This document shows, piece by piece, positions 16,468-25,277 of a stretch of 64,000 nucleotides of DNA; the first letter of the stretch is position 1, and each line of letters starts with the position of its first letter. Made by a program: the position numbers and the translations under genes. Source of the DNA: Daejeonella oryzae DSM 19973 (GTDB taxonomy: Bacteria; Bacteroidota; Bacteroidia; Sphingobacteriales; Sphingobacteriaceae); contig NZ_AUHA01000002.1 in the NCBI RefSeq assembly GCF_000422945.1, positions 186,001 to 250,000 of the forward strand, written 5' to 3'. A model generated the notes under the pieces. That model saw only the letters and a program-made list of their open reading frames with translations, ran no database searches and was not told where the DNA came from.

Positions 16468-18309
16468 ATGAAGAATTGTTTATTCATTTCCATTTTACTG
16501 AGCTGGTTTTGTGGCTTTTCACAATTAAATGAAAAATTTTCCTCCAATATCTTTTTTAAATCTCCCAAATCAATTTTTCAGGGAGCCGTCGATAGAAATC
16601 TTCCGGGAAAAATTTCTCATAATCATCCGATTGCTAAAAGTGGTTACATGAAATATTTTTCTGCTGCCAATGATATAATTATCAATGAAATTTTTGCTGA
16701 TCCCACACCAAAAGTTAATCTTCCTGAGGTTGAATATGTAGAGCTTTACAATAATAGCTCTGAAACAGTCTATTTAAAAGATTGGACATTCAGCGATGGC
16801 AATACAAGTTTCAGGTTTTCCGCAGATAGTATGCGCTCCGGAGAATTTTTAATCCTTTGTCCCCGGGCGGATGTTTCTTCATTTACTAACTACGGACAGG
16901 TGTTGGGTTTATCTCCCTGGCCATCCTTAAATAATTCAGGCGATAAATTAACTCTTAAAAATGATTCAGGGATCATTATAAATCAGGTTAATTATGTTGA
17001 TACATGGTATAAAGATGCACTGAAAAAATCAGGAGGATATTCTCTTGAACTTATTGACCCTGGTGCAAGTTGCGCCGGGAGTCAGAACTGGACCGCAAGT
17101 TCTGACCTATCCGGAGGAACACCGGGGAAACAAAACTCCGTTTATAATAAATCCGCCGGCAACTCTGAGTTTAAATTGATATCCGCAAAATTAGCGGACA
17201 GTACTTCTGTAATTTTAAGCTTCAATAAAATTCCAGATAGTGTATCGGCAACCGATACTTCAAATTATTTTTTAAATAACGGAATCGGAAAGCCGGTTTC
17301 CATTTCATTACTGGCTGATGAATTGATGCAGATTAAGCTCCGCTTCCCGGATATTATATCACGGGGAAATAATTACAAAATCACTGTAAATACTATTTCA
17401 GACTGCTCGGGAAGCAATCTTGTATCCGGTTATAATACCGCAGTATTTTTTCTCCCGAAACAGATCCATAAAAATGACCTTTTAATCAGCGAAATTCTTT
17501 TTAATCCAAGACCAAACGGAGCTGATTTTGTAGAAATCTATAATCATTCACAATCAATTTTGGATTTACAGGAGCTTTTATTAGCGACCATAATTAAAGA
17601 TTCCATTGCAGGTGAAAAAACTATAAGCAATTCTCAATTATTGATAAAACCACAGGAGTATTTTGTACTTACAGTAGATCCTGAAAATATTCTTAAAGAA
17701 TATGAAACAGAAAATCCCAATTCATTTATAAAATTAAAATCGATGCCCGCATTTAATAATGATGAGGGGACAGTAATTCTACTGAGCAACCGACAAGTTA
17801 TTGACAGGTTAAATTATAATGAAAAAATGCACTTCCAGCTTATCAGAAATCCCGAAGGGGTTTCGTTAGAACGTTCTTCTTTTAGCCTTTCCACCAATCA
17901 AACCGGAAATTTCAGGTCGGCGGCAGCTACTGTCGGCTTTGCTACTCCGGGTTATAAAAACTCGCAAGCCGAAGAGGATTTTACGGATAATGACGAATTT
18001 TCTTTAAGCTCCAAAACCTTTTCTCCCGACAATGATGGTTTCGAAGATGAGCTTCAGATCAGCTATCAATTAATTAATCCCGGATTTGTTGCCAATATTT
18101 CTATTTATAATGATAAAGGAGAGCTGATAAAAAAACTGGCTAATAATTTAACCTTAGCAGCCAAGGGACTTTTTCAATGGAACGGGTTAAACGAATCATC
18201 ACAGCTTTCGCCTGTAGGAATTTACCTGATTTATGCAGAATTCTTTAATCTGGAAGGTGCGTTTAAGAAATATAGAAGGACCTGTGTTTTAGCTCAAAAG
18301 CTTAATTAA
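16468..18309 (+). CDS. Lamin-tail-domain surface protein with gliding-type C-terminal region
   Basis: A 613-aa exported protein. The signal peptide (MKNCLFISILLSWFCGFSQ) is followed by one lamin-tail-like domain with NEIFADPTP...VEYVELYN (about residues 70-200) and a second with SEILFNPRPNGADFVEIYN (about 340-480). The C-terminus has FSPDNDGFEDELQISY and GIYLIYAEF, resembling FlgD/CHU_C-like domains on gliding or type IX-secreted proteins of Bacteroidota. The start at 16468 is chosen over the upstream in-frame start at 16444 because it begins the signal peptide. Such proteins are thought to be adhesive or structural; the exact role is unknown. Confidence 0.75.
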   Translation: MKNCLFISILLSWFCGFSQLNEKFSSNIFFKSPKSIFQGAVDRNLPGKISHNHPIAKSGYMKYFSAANDIIINEIFADPTPKVNLPEVEYVELYNNSSETVYLKDWTFSDGNTSFRFSADSMRSGEFLILCPRADVSSFTNYGQVLGLSPWPSLNNSGDKLTLKNDSGIIINQVNYVDTWYKDALKKSGGYSLELIDPGASCAGSQNWTASSDLSGGTPGKQNSVYNKSAGNSEFKLISAKLADSTSVILSFNKIPDSVSATDTSNYFLNNGIGKPVSISLLADELMQIKLRFPDIISRGNNYKITVNTISDCSGSNLVSGYNTAVFFLPKQIHKNDLLISEILFNPRPNGADFVEIYNHSQSILDLQELLLATIIKDSIAGEKTISNSQLLIKPQEYFVLTVDPENILKEYETENPNSFIKLKSMPAFNNDEGTVILLSNRQVIDRLNYNEKMHFQLIRNPEGVSLERSSFSLSTNQTGNFRSAAATVGFATPGYKNSQAEEDFTDNDEFSLSSKTFSPDNDGFEDELQISYQLINPGFVANISIYNDKGELIKKLANNLTLAAKGLFQWNGLNESSQLSPVGIYLIYAEFFNLEGAFKKYRRTCVLAQKLN

Positions 18310-18354
18310 ATAAGTTTATACTGCAATACACAATTCTCATTTCTTAAACTTTTT

Positions 18355-18362
18355 TACCTTTG
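18355..18362 (+). promoter_or_regulatory. -7-like element TACCTTTG for the threonine dehydrogenase gene
   Basis: Exact match to TAnnTTTG, 20 bases upstream of the ATG at 18383. A TTTG -33 box is not evident. Confidence 0.35.
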
Positions 18363-18382
18363 AGGCCTAACCTGTATAAATA

Positions 18383-19342
18383 ATGCCAGAAACGATTTTA
18401 GTTATCGGCTCTAACGGCCAGATTGGCACCGAATTGGTTGCTGAATTGCGCCGTATTAATGGTGGCAGCAATGTTATTGCATGCGACATTAAAGAGCCGG
18501 ATTATGATACCCTTAATGCCGGACCTTTTGAATTTTCGGATGTTTTAAAAAAAGAAAATTTAAAGGCACTTTTTCAAAAATACCGCCCAACACAGGTATA
18601 TTTATTGGCCGCACTTTTATCTGCCGTTGGCGAGCAGAAACCCAAAATGGCATGGGATTTAAACATGAACGGTTTATTTAACGTGCTCGATCTCGCTATT
18701 GAATTCCAGGTAAAAAAAGTTTACTGGCCAAGTTCTATAGCCGTGTTCGGACCGCATTCACCGCAATTTAACACCCCGCAGTATTGCGTAATGGACCCAA
18801 ACACTGTCTATGGATTTAGTAAACTTGCCGGAGAACGCTGGTGCGAATATTATTTCAATAAGTATGGCCTGGATATCCGAAGTATCCGTTACCCGGGATT
18901 AATTGGCTGGAAAGCTGCTCCTGGCGGTGGCACTACAGATTATGCCGTTCATATTTTTCACGAAGCTCTGCAAAAAGGTACTTATGAAAGCTTTTTATCT
19001 GCCGATACCGCTTTACCGATGATGTATATGAATGATGCCATCAGGGCAACAATTCAGTTAATGGATGCCCCGGCAGAACAACTGACTATTCGTTCTAGTT
19101 ATAACCTTGGCGGAATAAGCTTTACACCCGATACGCTGGCTGCTGAAATCCGCAAGCACATCCCTGATTTTAAAATCAGTTATTCAGATCATGATCTGAG
19201 ACAGGCAATTGCCGATAGCTGGCCAAAATCTATTGATGACAGCCAGGCGCAAAAAGATTGGGGCTGGGAAATAGAATATGATTTGGCCGGTATGACCAGA
19301 GATATGCTACAAAATTTAAAAGACATTAAGATTTCGAATTAA
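18383..19342 (+). CDS. tdh: L-threonine 3-dehydrogenase, short-chain (GalE-like) type
   Basis: NAD-dependent oxidation of threonine to 2-amino-3-ketobutyrate. MPETILVIGSNGQIGTEL carries the GxxGxxG motif. SSIAVFGP and the YGFSKLAGERWCEYY Tyr-x-x-x-Lys pair are characteristic of the SDR-type threonine dehydrogenases, distinct from zinc-type Tdh. RYPGLIGWKAAPGGGTTDYAV is also diagnostic. At 319 aa it has normal length. The next enzyme of the pathway, Kbl, is encoded 23 kb away in this window (42243-43433) rather than beside it. Confidence 0.87.
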   Translation: MPETILVIGSNGQIGTELVAELRRINGGSNVIACDIKEPDYDTLNAGPFEFSDVLKKENLKALFQKYRPTQVYLLAALLSAVGEQKPKMAWDLNMNGLFNVLDLAIEFQVKKVYWPSSIAVFGPHSPQFNTPQYCVMDPNTVYGFSKLAGERWCEYYFNKYGLDIRSIRYPGLIGWKAAPGGGTTDYAVHIFHEALQKGTYESFLSADTALPMMYMNDAIRATIQLMDAPAEQLTIRSSYNLGGISFTPDTLAAEIRKHIPDFKISYSDHDLRQAIADSWPKSIDDSQAQKDWGWEIEYDLAGMTRDMLQNLKDIKISN

Positions 19343-19389
19343 CCAATCAGAACACCTACACAAACATATATTAAAAGATAGCCTGTATT

Positions 19390-20115
19390 ATGGGAAGAGC
19401 ATTTGAATTCCGTAAAGAAAGAAAATTTAAACGTTGGGCAAAAATGGCCGTTCAATTTACCCGTTTGGGAAAAGAGATTGTAATGGCTGTTAAATCCGGA
19501 GGTTCGAGTCCGGATACAAATTCACGCTTGCGTACAGCAATGCAAAATGCGAAAGCGGTTAACATGCCTAAAGATCGTGTGGAAGCCGCCATTAAAAGAG
19601 CAAGCAGCAAAGACGAAAGCAATTATGAAGAGATTGTTTATGAAGGGTATGCTCAGCATGGTGTGGCCGTTTTAGTAGAAACAGCAACCGATAATACCAA
19701 CAGGACAGTTGCCAATGTTCGTAGCTATTTTACAAAATATGGTGGCAGCCTTGGTAAAACCGGTGCACTGGATTTCATTTTCAGCCGCAAATCAGTTTTT
19801 CGCTTTAATCCCGGAGAAAAAGATCTGGAAGAACTGGAGTTTGAACTGATTGATGCCGGATTGGAAGATCTTTATCTCGAAGAAAATGAGGAGGGAAATG
19901 ATGTAGGAGTAATTCATACTTCATTTGAAGATTTTGGTAAAATGCAAAAGGCTATTGAAGAACAGGGTCTGGAATTAATCAGCGCTAAATTAGAACGTGT
20001 TCCAATGTCAACCGCAGAGGTTACCGAAGAACAGGCTGTAGATGTTCTTAAACTCATCGACAGGCTGGAGGAAGATGATGACGTTCAGGCTGTTTATCAC
20101 AACATGGCCGAATAA
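19390..20115 (+). CDS. yebC: YebC/PmpR-family protein
   Basis: Member of the YebC/TACO1 family, implicated in transcriptional regulation and, more recently, in translation of difficult peptide stretches. MGRAFEFRK near the N-terminus, NMPKDRVEAAIKRA around residue 60 and YEGYAQHGVAVLVE near 83 are family signatures. The acidic C-terminus with LIDRLEEDDDVQAVYHNM is also typical. At 241 aa it has normal length. DUF2442 follows 12 bases downstream and is probably co-transcribed. Confidence 0.92.
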   Translation: MGRAFEFRKERKFKRWAKMAVQFTRLGKEIVMAVKSGGSSPDTNSRLRTAMQNAKAVNMPKDRVEAAIKRASSKDESNYEEIVYEGYAQHGVAVLVETATDNTNRTVANVRSYFTKYGGSLGKTGALDFIFSRKSVFRFNPGEKDLEELEFELIDAGLEDLYLEENEEGNDVGVIHTSFEDFGKMQKAIEEQGLELISAKLERVPMSTAEVTEEQAVDVLKLIDRLEEDDDVQAVYHNMAE

Positions 20116-20127
20116 TTATCTATTGCA

Positions 20128-20349
20128 ATGGGATTATTTACTTCAAGAAAACAGAAGCAAAGTATTGAAATTAAATTCCAGAACGATCTGTTGTTTATAA
20201 AAGTAGCTGATGAAAAGGAAATTGCTTATCCTTTAACCTGGCATCCCAAATTAAAAAATGCTACGCAGGAAGAACAGCAGGACTGGAAAATAAAAGAAGA
20301 TGGTAGCGGAATTCATTGGAACCAGCTTGATATAGATATAACCATATAA
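20128..20349 (+). CDS. DUF2442-like small protein
   Basis: A 73-aa cytosolic protein. The order IAYPLTWHPKLKNAT followed by GSGIHWNQLDIDI matches the DUF2442 pattern (a W-h-P-x-L block followed by a G-x-x-I-x-W-x-x-L-D block). DUF2442 proteins are often found in toxin-antitoxin contexts or as stand-alone small genes; no toxin partner is visible here. It follows yebC closely and precedes a strong terminator. Confidence 0.65.
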   Translation: MGLFTSRKQKQSIEIKFQNDLLFIKVADEKEIAYPLTWHPKLKNATQEEQQDWKIKEDGSGIHWNQLDIDITI

Positions 20350-20360
20350 AATCTTAAAAA

Positions 20361-20396
20361 CTAAAAAGGACAAATCTTAAGATTTGTCCTTTTTAG
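20361..20396. terminator. Bidirectional terminator between DUF2442 and the PUL
   Basis: A perfect 18-bp inverted repeat with no spacer (AAGGACAAATCTT paired with AAGATTTGTCCTT and flanking A/T runs). It lies between convergent genes and has A-tract and T-tract edges on both strands, so it can stop transcription from both sides. Confidence 0.85.
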
Positions 20397-20413
20397 TTAG
20401 ATGAAAGAGGTTA

Positions 20414-21187
20414 TTATTTGGTATGAGAAAAAAGCCATGGCAAAAGATCCGGTTCGGCAAATGCCTGATCCCAGCTATTATGATTAGCCTCGGGGTATAA
20501 ACTATATTTCACCGGAGCACCTAAAGATTTTAATGCCGAAACAACCCGCTCCGAATTTTCAGGAGGAACAACATCATCTTTTCCTCCGTGGAATATCCAC
20601 AAAGGCACTTTTTTGTACTTTTTAACATTTTCTATATTATCTCCGCCACAAATTGAAAACGCAGCGGCAAAGTTATTCCTCAATCTTCTGAGCACTTCAA
20701 AAGTTCCCATTCCACCCATTGATAGGCCACCAACATATATTCTTTCTTTATCGGTGTAGCTTTTAGATTTCATTTCTTTTACGAGCGACATAACCAGTTT
20801 CATAGCTATAGTTGGCTTACCTCTTTTTTGAAACATAAATTCCCTTTTCCCATTTACTGATTCAACTTCTACGTTTGACCAATAACTGTCTTTAGGACAT
20901 TGCGGGAAAATAATAATAGCAGGAAATTTCTCCCTCACATCTTCCTTCAAAAATAACTTACTGCCGTGAGTAAGTTGTGCCTGGTTATCATTACCACGTT
21001 CGCCAGCACCGTGAAGAACAAATAAAACCGGGTATTTTTTGTTTTCATCAAAATTTTGAGGCATCAGAATCCGGTAAGGCAATGTATCATTGCCGGAAAC
21101 CAACTGACGCTCCAAAAACTGATTAGAATTTTGTGCCTGAACTATCGAACTCAGCAACAGAAAAATAATTAATATTCCTGATCTCAT
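20414..21187 (-). CDS. Secreted alpha/beta hydrolase (esterase/prolyl-oligopeptidase-like), PUL-linked
   Basis: A 257-aa exported hydrolase. A signal peptide ends near IVQAQ (residue 19). The nucleophile elbow is GGLSMGGMG, the oxyanion region LFVLHGAGERGND, the acid in WIFHGGKDDVVP, and the His in YPEANHNSW, giving a complete Ser-Asp-His triad. It is the last gene of the PUL and overlaps the GH3 gene by four bases (ATGA). It may remove acyl or other ester decorations from the target glycan; the substrate is unknown. Confidence 0.8.
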   Translation of the reverse strand: MRSGILIIFLLLSSIVQAQNSNQFLERQLVSGNDTLPYRILMPQNFDENKKYPVLFVLHGAGERGNDNQAQLTHGSKLFLKEDVREKFPAIIIFPQCPKDSYWSNVEVESVNGKREFMFQKRGKPTIAMKLVMSLVKEMKSKSYTDKERIYVGGLSMGGMGTFEVLRRLRNNFAAAFSICGGDNIENVKKYKKVPLWIFHGGKDDVVPPENSERVVSALKSLGAPVKYSLYPEANHNSWDQAFAEPDLLPWLFSHTK

Positions 21188-23469
21188 TTCACAAGTTTGA
21201 AATTTGCCTCTTTTACATCCCGGCTATTGGTACCAATAAATAGCTTAAAATCGCCCGCTTCTGATATCATTTTCAAATCAGAATTATAAAACATTAAATC
21301 CTCATTACTAATAGAAAAGTTTATCATTTTGCTTTCTCCGGGTTTCAACGAAACCTGCTGGAAGGCTTTTAATTCTTTTACCGGACGGGTCACAGAACCC
21401 ACCATATCGCGAACATATAACTGGACGGTTTCTACGCCTTCTACTTTTCCGGTATTGGTTACCTGCATTGATGCCGTAATTTTCTGTGACGGGTTCATAC
21501 TTGCCGTATTCAATTTAATATCGCCATAGCTGAAACTAGTATAACTTAAACCATAACCAAAAGGATATAGAGGTGTATTTGGTGCATCCAGATACTTACT
21601 TGTATATTTTTGATTCTCGTCAAATGGTCGTCCGGTGTTCTTGTTATTATAATATATTGGAACCTGACCTACGTTGCGGGGAAAAGTCATGGTAAGTTTA
21701 CCGGAAGGATTTTGTTCTCCAAATAAAACAGATGCAATAGCAGGACCAGCCATAGTTCCTGAAAACCATGTTTCAAGGATAGCATCCATATTTTTATCTT
21801 CCCATTCCAGGGTTAAGGGACGGCCGTTCATCAACACCAATACAACTGGTTTTCCGGTTTTTTTCAGAGCCTTTAAAAGTTCAACCTGGTTATCAAGTAA
21901 ACCAATTGAGCTGCGGCTGGCTGCTTCACCGGTCATGCCAAAAGCTTCGCCTAATACGGCTACTACAACGTCTGCCTGCTGAGCTGTTTTTACAGCTTCA
22001 TCAATTAATTGCTGCGGCGATTTTGAATCTGGAATTATATCTCCTCCGTGCGGATTTAATTTATTTCTGATAAGGGAATCATCTACCAGATTACAGCCTT
22101 TTGCATATAAGAAATTACTCTTATCTGATCTCAACTCCAATGCGGACCAAAGGCTGCGGGCATTTTTATAAGTATCGCTCGCACCACTCCAGCTTCCAAC
22201 CAAATTGCGCTGATCTTTAACTAAAGGACCAATAAATGCGATTTTCTGATTTGATTTTAAAGGTAAAGCCTCATTTGAATTCTTTAGCAGAACCATACTT
22301 TTTACAGCAGCTTCTTTACTCAAGTCTAATTTATCCTGACTTAATATCTGGCTTTTATTTCTTTCTTCACTAACATATTTATACGGATCCTGAAATAAGC
22401 CCAGTTTATATTTTGCTTCAAGAATGCGGCGGCAGGCGGCATCTATCTGAGCCTGGCTAACTTTACCTGATTTTACCAGTTCAACGCCATGCTTCAAAAA
22501 TACTTCACCAACCATATCCATATCTACACCTGCATTTAAAGACAATTCGCCAACTTTCTTTTCATCACCCATTCCGTGATTAATCATCTCATTAATAGCC
22601 GTGTAATCCGTTACTATCAAGCCATTAAAGTTCCACTGTTTTCTTAAAACATCGGTCATTAACCACTTATTAGCACTGGCCGGAATTCCCTCAACTTCAT
22701 TGAAAGAAGTCATTACACTTCCGGCACCGGCGTTTATTGCTGCCTTATATGGCGGAAAATATTCATTGTACATTTTAATCCGGCTCATGTCCACAGTATT
22801 GTAGTCGCGGCCGGCTTCAGAAGCTCCATATAAAGCGAAATGCTTTACGCAGGCCAATAAAGTATTGTTTAAAGAAAGGTCAGTACCCTGATATCCAACA
22901 ACCATGGCTTTTGCAATGGCAGATCCTAAAAACGGATCTTCTCCGGCCCCTTCACTTACACGGCCCCAACGCGGATCACGGGCAATATCTACCATCGGAG
23001 AAAAAGTCCAGTTTAAACCATCGGCGCTGGCCTCTTCTGCTGCGGCACGTGCTGTGCGCTTAACCAAGTCCATATCCCAGGAAGAAGACAATCCTAGCGA
23101 AATAGGAAAAATGGTACGATGTCCATGAATTACATCATAACCAAAAATAAGCGGGATTTTTAAACGACTTTCATTCACCGCCATTTCCTGGAGCTTTCGA
23201 ACCGCATTTGGCGTATAGGTATTAAAAACTCCTCCAACCAGTCCCTTTCTAATATTTTCTTCTACACCTTTGCTTACAATCGGACCAGTAACATCAAATC
23301 CCACCGATGGCAAATGTAGCTGACCCACCTTTTCTTCCAGGGTCATCTTTTTCATAAGTGCATCAATGTAGGTTTTCATTTTTGCATCACTATTTTGTGA
23401 ATATACTGCCGGGGGAAGGCAGAATGTGCTGATTGCTATCAGTAATGTGGCTGTTTTTTTCTTTAACAT
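21184..23469 (-). CDS. bglX: GH3 beta-glucosidase (BglX-like)
   Basis: Periplasmic family-3 glycoside hydrolase of 761 aa. A signal peptide (residues 1-24) is followed by the (beta/alpha)8 domain with KVGQLHLPS and IPLIFGYDVIHGHRTIFP, the nucleophile Asp in GLIVTDYTAI, then the alpha/beta sandwich with AVLGEAFGMTGEAASRS and the C-terminal FnIII-like domain ending DFKLFIGTNSRDV. This matches BglX-type exo-beta-glucosidases. Beside two GH144 proteins it is likely to finish sophoro-oligosaccharides, as GH3 enzymes do in known 1,2-beta-glucan loci; linkage specificity is inferred. Confidence 0.92.
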   Translation of the reverse strand: MLKKKTATLLIAISTFCLPPAVYSQNSDAKMKTYIDALMKKMTLEEKVGQLHLPSVGFDVTGPIVSKGVEENIRKGLVGGVFNTYTPNAVRKLQEMAVNESRLKIPLIFGYDVIHGHRTIFPISLGLSSSWDMDLVKRTARAAAEEASADGLNWTFSPMVDIARDPRWGRVSEGAGEDPFLGSAIAKAMVVGYQGTDLSLNNTLLACVKHFALYGASEAGRDYNTVDMSRIKMYNEYFPPYKAAINAGAGSVMTSFNEVEGIPASANKWLMTDVLRKQWNFNGLIVTDYTAINEMINHGMGDEKKVGELSLNAGVDMDMVGEVFLKHGVELVKSGKVSQAQIDAACRRILEAKYKLGLFQDPYKYVSEERNKSQILSQDKLDLSKEAAVKSMVLLKNSNEALPLKSNQKIAFIGPLVKDQRNLVGSWSGASDTYKNARSLWSALELRSDKSNFLYAKGCNLVDDSLIRNKLNPHGGDIIPDSKSPQQLIDEAVKTAQQADVVVAVLGEAFGMTGEAASRSSIGLLDNQVELLKALKKTGKPVVLVLMNGRPLTLEWEDKNMDAILETWFSGTMAGPAIASVLFGEQNPSGKLTMTFPRNVGQVPIYYNNKNTGRPFDENQKYTSKYLDAPNTPLYPFGYGLSYTSFSYGDIKLNTASMNPSQKITASMQVTNTGKVEGVETVQLYVRDMVGSVTRPVKELKAFQQVSLKPGESKMINFSISNEDLMFYNSDLKMISEAGDFKLFIGTNSRDVKEANFKLVK

Positions 23470-23523
23470 AATATATAAACTTGGTTGGATTAAACTATTT
23501 ATTTAAATAAGCAGGCGTGGATT

Positions 23524-25260
23524 TTAATCCACTTTTTTAACAGTTGATTTTACTGAAATTCCATTTTCGTTAAATGCTTCAACTGAAAAATAATACGCTT
23601 GATCAGTCCCTAAACTTTTAAGCTCCAATTGATTTTTTTCATACACAAGGTAAGAATTGTATAATTTATCGGGGGCAATTCCCCATAAGATATTATAACC
23701 CTGAATATTTTTTTGCGGATCCCATGTTATCATGGCATCACGGCGATCTTTATAACGATTCACTTTCAAATTGCTAACTCTGTCGGGAAGTTTACCCTCT
23801 CCTTTTCCAAATATACGTAAACCCGAAATTGCAAGGTTAGGAGTTGGAATCTGTATATTCTTATATCTTATATATCTAACTTTCTGAGGAATTCCAAGTT
23901 CTACATAATCATTAGGAACATCCCTGTAATTATCTTTCCGGTTTACCAGTGTCATCCAGGTTTTACCATCCAGAGAGCCTTCTATAGTGTATCGATGAAA
24001 AAGTCCAGGAATTTTTCCATATAACCCGGATTTATAATCATGGTAGTTGAGTTGTATTGCATATACTTTTCCGGGCTTTACTAAATCAATTTCAACCCAC
24101 TGCCGGTCATCATTTTTCTCCGCTACCCAGAATGTTTTCACATTTTCATCAGTAATGTTTGCGGCCGCAAACTGATCAAGCCGGGAGGATACTTTTATCG
24201 GCTTTTTGTAAGAAAGCAACATCCAGCCTGTAAACTTGCCTTCTTTGCCGGAAACTCCCGGAGCAAAATGAGGATAATCTCCAAAAGAGGTATTTGAATA
24301 CATCAAACCTTCTTGATCAAAGAAAGTTGGATACATAGAAATTCTTCTTTCCCAGTTTACATTCACAGAAACAGCCATGGAACCAAAATGCCAGTATTGA
24401 TCCTGCGGGCCCAGCACTGTACTTCCGTGACCGGCACCATTCATAAATCCACCGGGTTTATAGGAAAAAGGGTTATTGGGCATGTACTTAAAAGGGCCCA
24501 ATGGTGAATCACTGATGTATGCTCCATCTCCATAAACATTAAATTCTGTTCCGGGAGCCGCATACTGCAGATAATATTTATTGTTGTGTTTGGTCATCCA
24601 GGGTCCCTCCATATATCCGGCTAAAACCGTATCAGAATGATTTTCTCCAAACCGCTCCCAGCCATGTTTTTTCGAATCGAGATTAAAGAGCTCATGGGTT
24701 TTTTCGGATGGGCGAAACCGCCGGTTTTTATCCAATTCTTTAGCCCTGATAGGATACGTATTTGAAGAACCCCAATACATATAAGCCTTTCCATCATCAT
24801 CAATAAAGAGAGCCGGATCCTGAAGATCGTTCAGTATGGCAGGAACAGCTTTCCAATCACCTTTTTTGGGATTATCAGTATATAAAATACTCATATTACC
24901 GGATGGATTACCGGTAACATATAAAACAGAATCTTTATAATTATGAGCTGCAGGGGCATTTGATCCTTCGAAATACCATTTTTCAGGAGTGATAAAGTTC
25001 CAGTTATTTAAATCGGTAGAATGCCAGTATCCCATTGACCGGGTAACAAACATATAATATTCGCCCCTGAACTTCACCACCGCCGGATCTGCGCCAGACC
25101 GGTAAGAAATATCATTATGGGCATTGTAAATCATGTACGTGTAATCAAGGTTTAGGGGATTACAGTAGGTGCTCATTTGTGAAGACTGCGCCCAAAGACT
25201 GGTTGCAGATCCTATATTGAAGATGACAAAAAGGAAATATTGCTTAAATTTTTTAGTCAT
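23524..25260 (-). CDS. GH43-like glycosidase with F5/8-type and FnIII-type modules
   Basis: A 578-aa secreted enzyme. A signal peptide is followed by a five-bladed-propeller domain with the GH43 carboxylates visible: SGADPAVV (base), NDLQDPALFIDDDG (pKa modulator) and YMEGPWMTK (acid). After about residue 350 comes a discoidin-like carbohydrate-binding segment (KTFWVAEKNDDRQWVEIDL) and a C-terminal FnIII-like domain. The ATG at 25260 starts a good signal peptide; an upstream TTG at 25275 is less likely. Family 43 covers arabinan, xylan and galactan activities, so this enzyme may target a side chain or a different substrate from the GH144 proteins. Confidence 0.85.
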   Translation of the reverse strand: MTKKFKQYFLFVIFNIGSATSLWAQSSQMSTYCNPLNLDYTYMIYNAHNDISYRSGADPAVVKFRGEYYMFVTRSMGYWHSTDLNNWNFITPEKWYFEGSNAPAAHNYKDSVLYVTGNPSGNMSILYTDNPKKGDWKAVPAILNDLQDPALFIDDDGKAYMYWGSSNTYPIRAKELDKNRRFRPSEKTHELFNLDSKKHGWERFGENHSDTVLAGYMEGPWMTKHNNKYYLQYAAPGTEFNVYGDGAYISDSPLGPFKYMPNNPFSYKPGGFMNGAGHGSTVLGPQDQYWHFGSMAVSVNVNWERRISMYPTFFDQEGLMYSNTSFGDYPHFAPGVSGKEGKFTGWMLLSYKKPIKVSSRLDQFAAANITDENVKTFWVAEKNDDRQWVEIDLVKPGKVYAIQLNYHDYKSGLYGKIPGLFHRYTIEGSLDGKTWMTLVNRKDNYRDVPNDYVELGIPQKVRYIRYKNIQIPTPNLAISGLRIFGKGEGKLPDRVSNLKVNRYKDRRDAMITWDPQKNIQGYNILWGIAPDKLYNSYLVYEKNQLELKSLGTDQAYYFSVEAFNENGISVKSTVKKVD

Positions 25261-25277
25261 ATTGATGTTATTCAATT

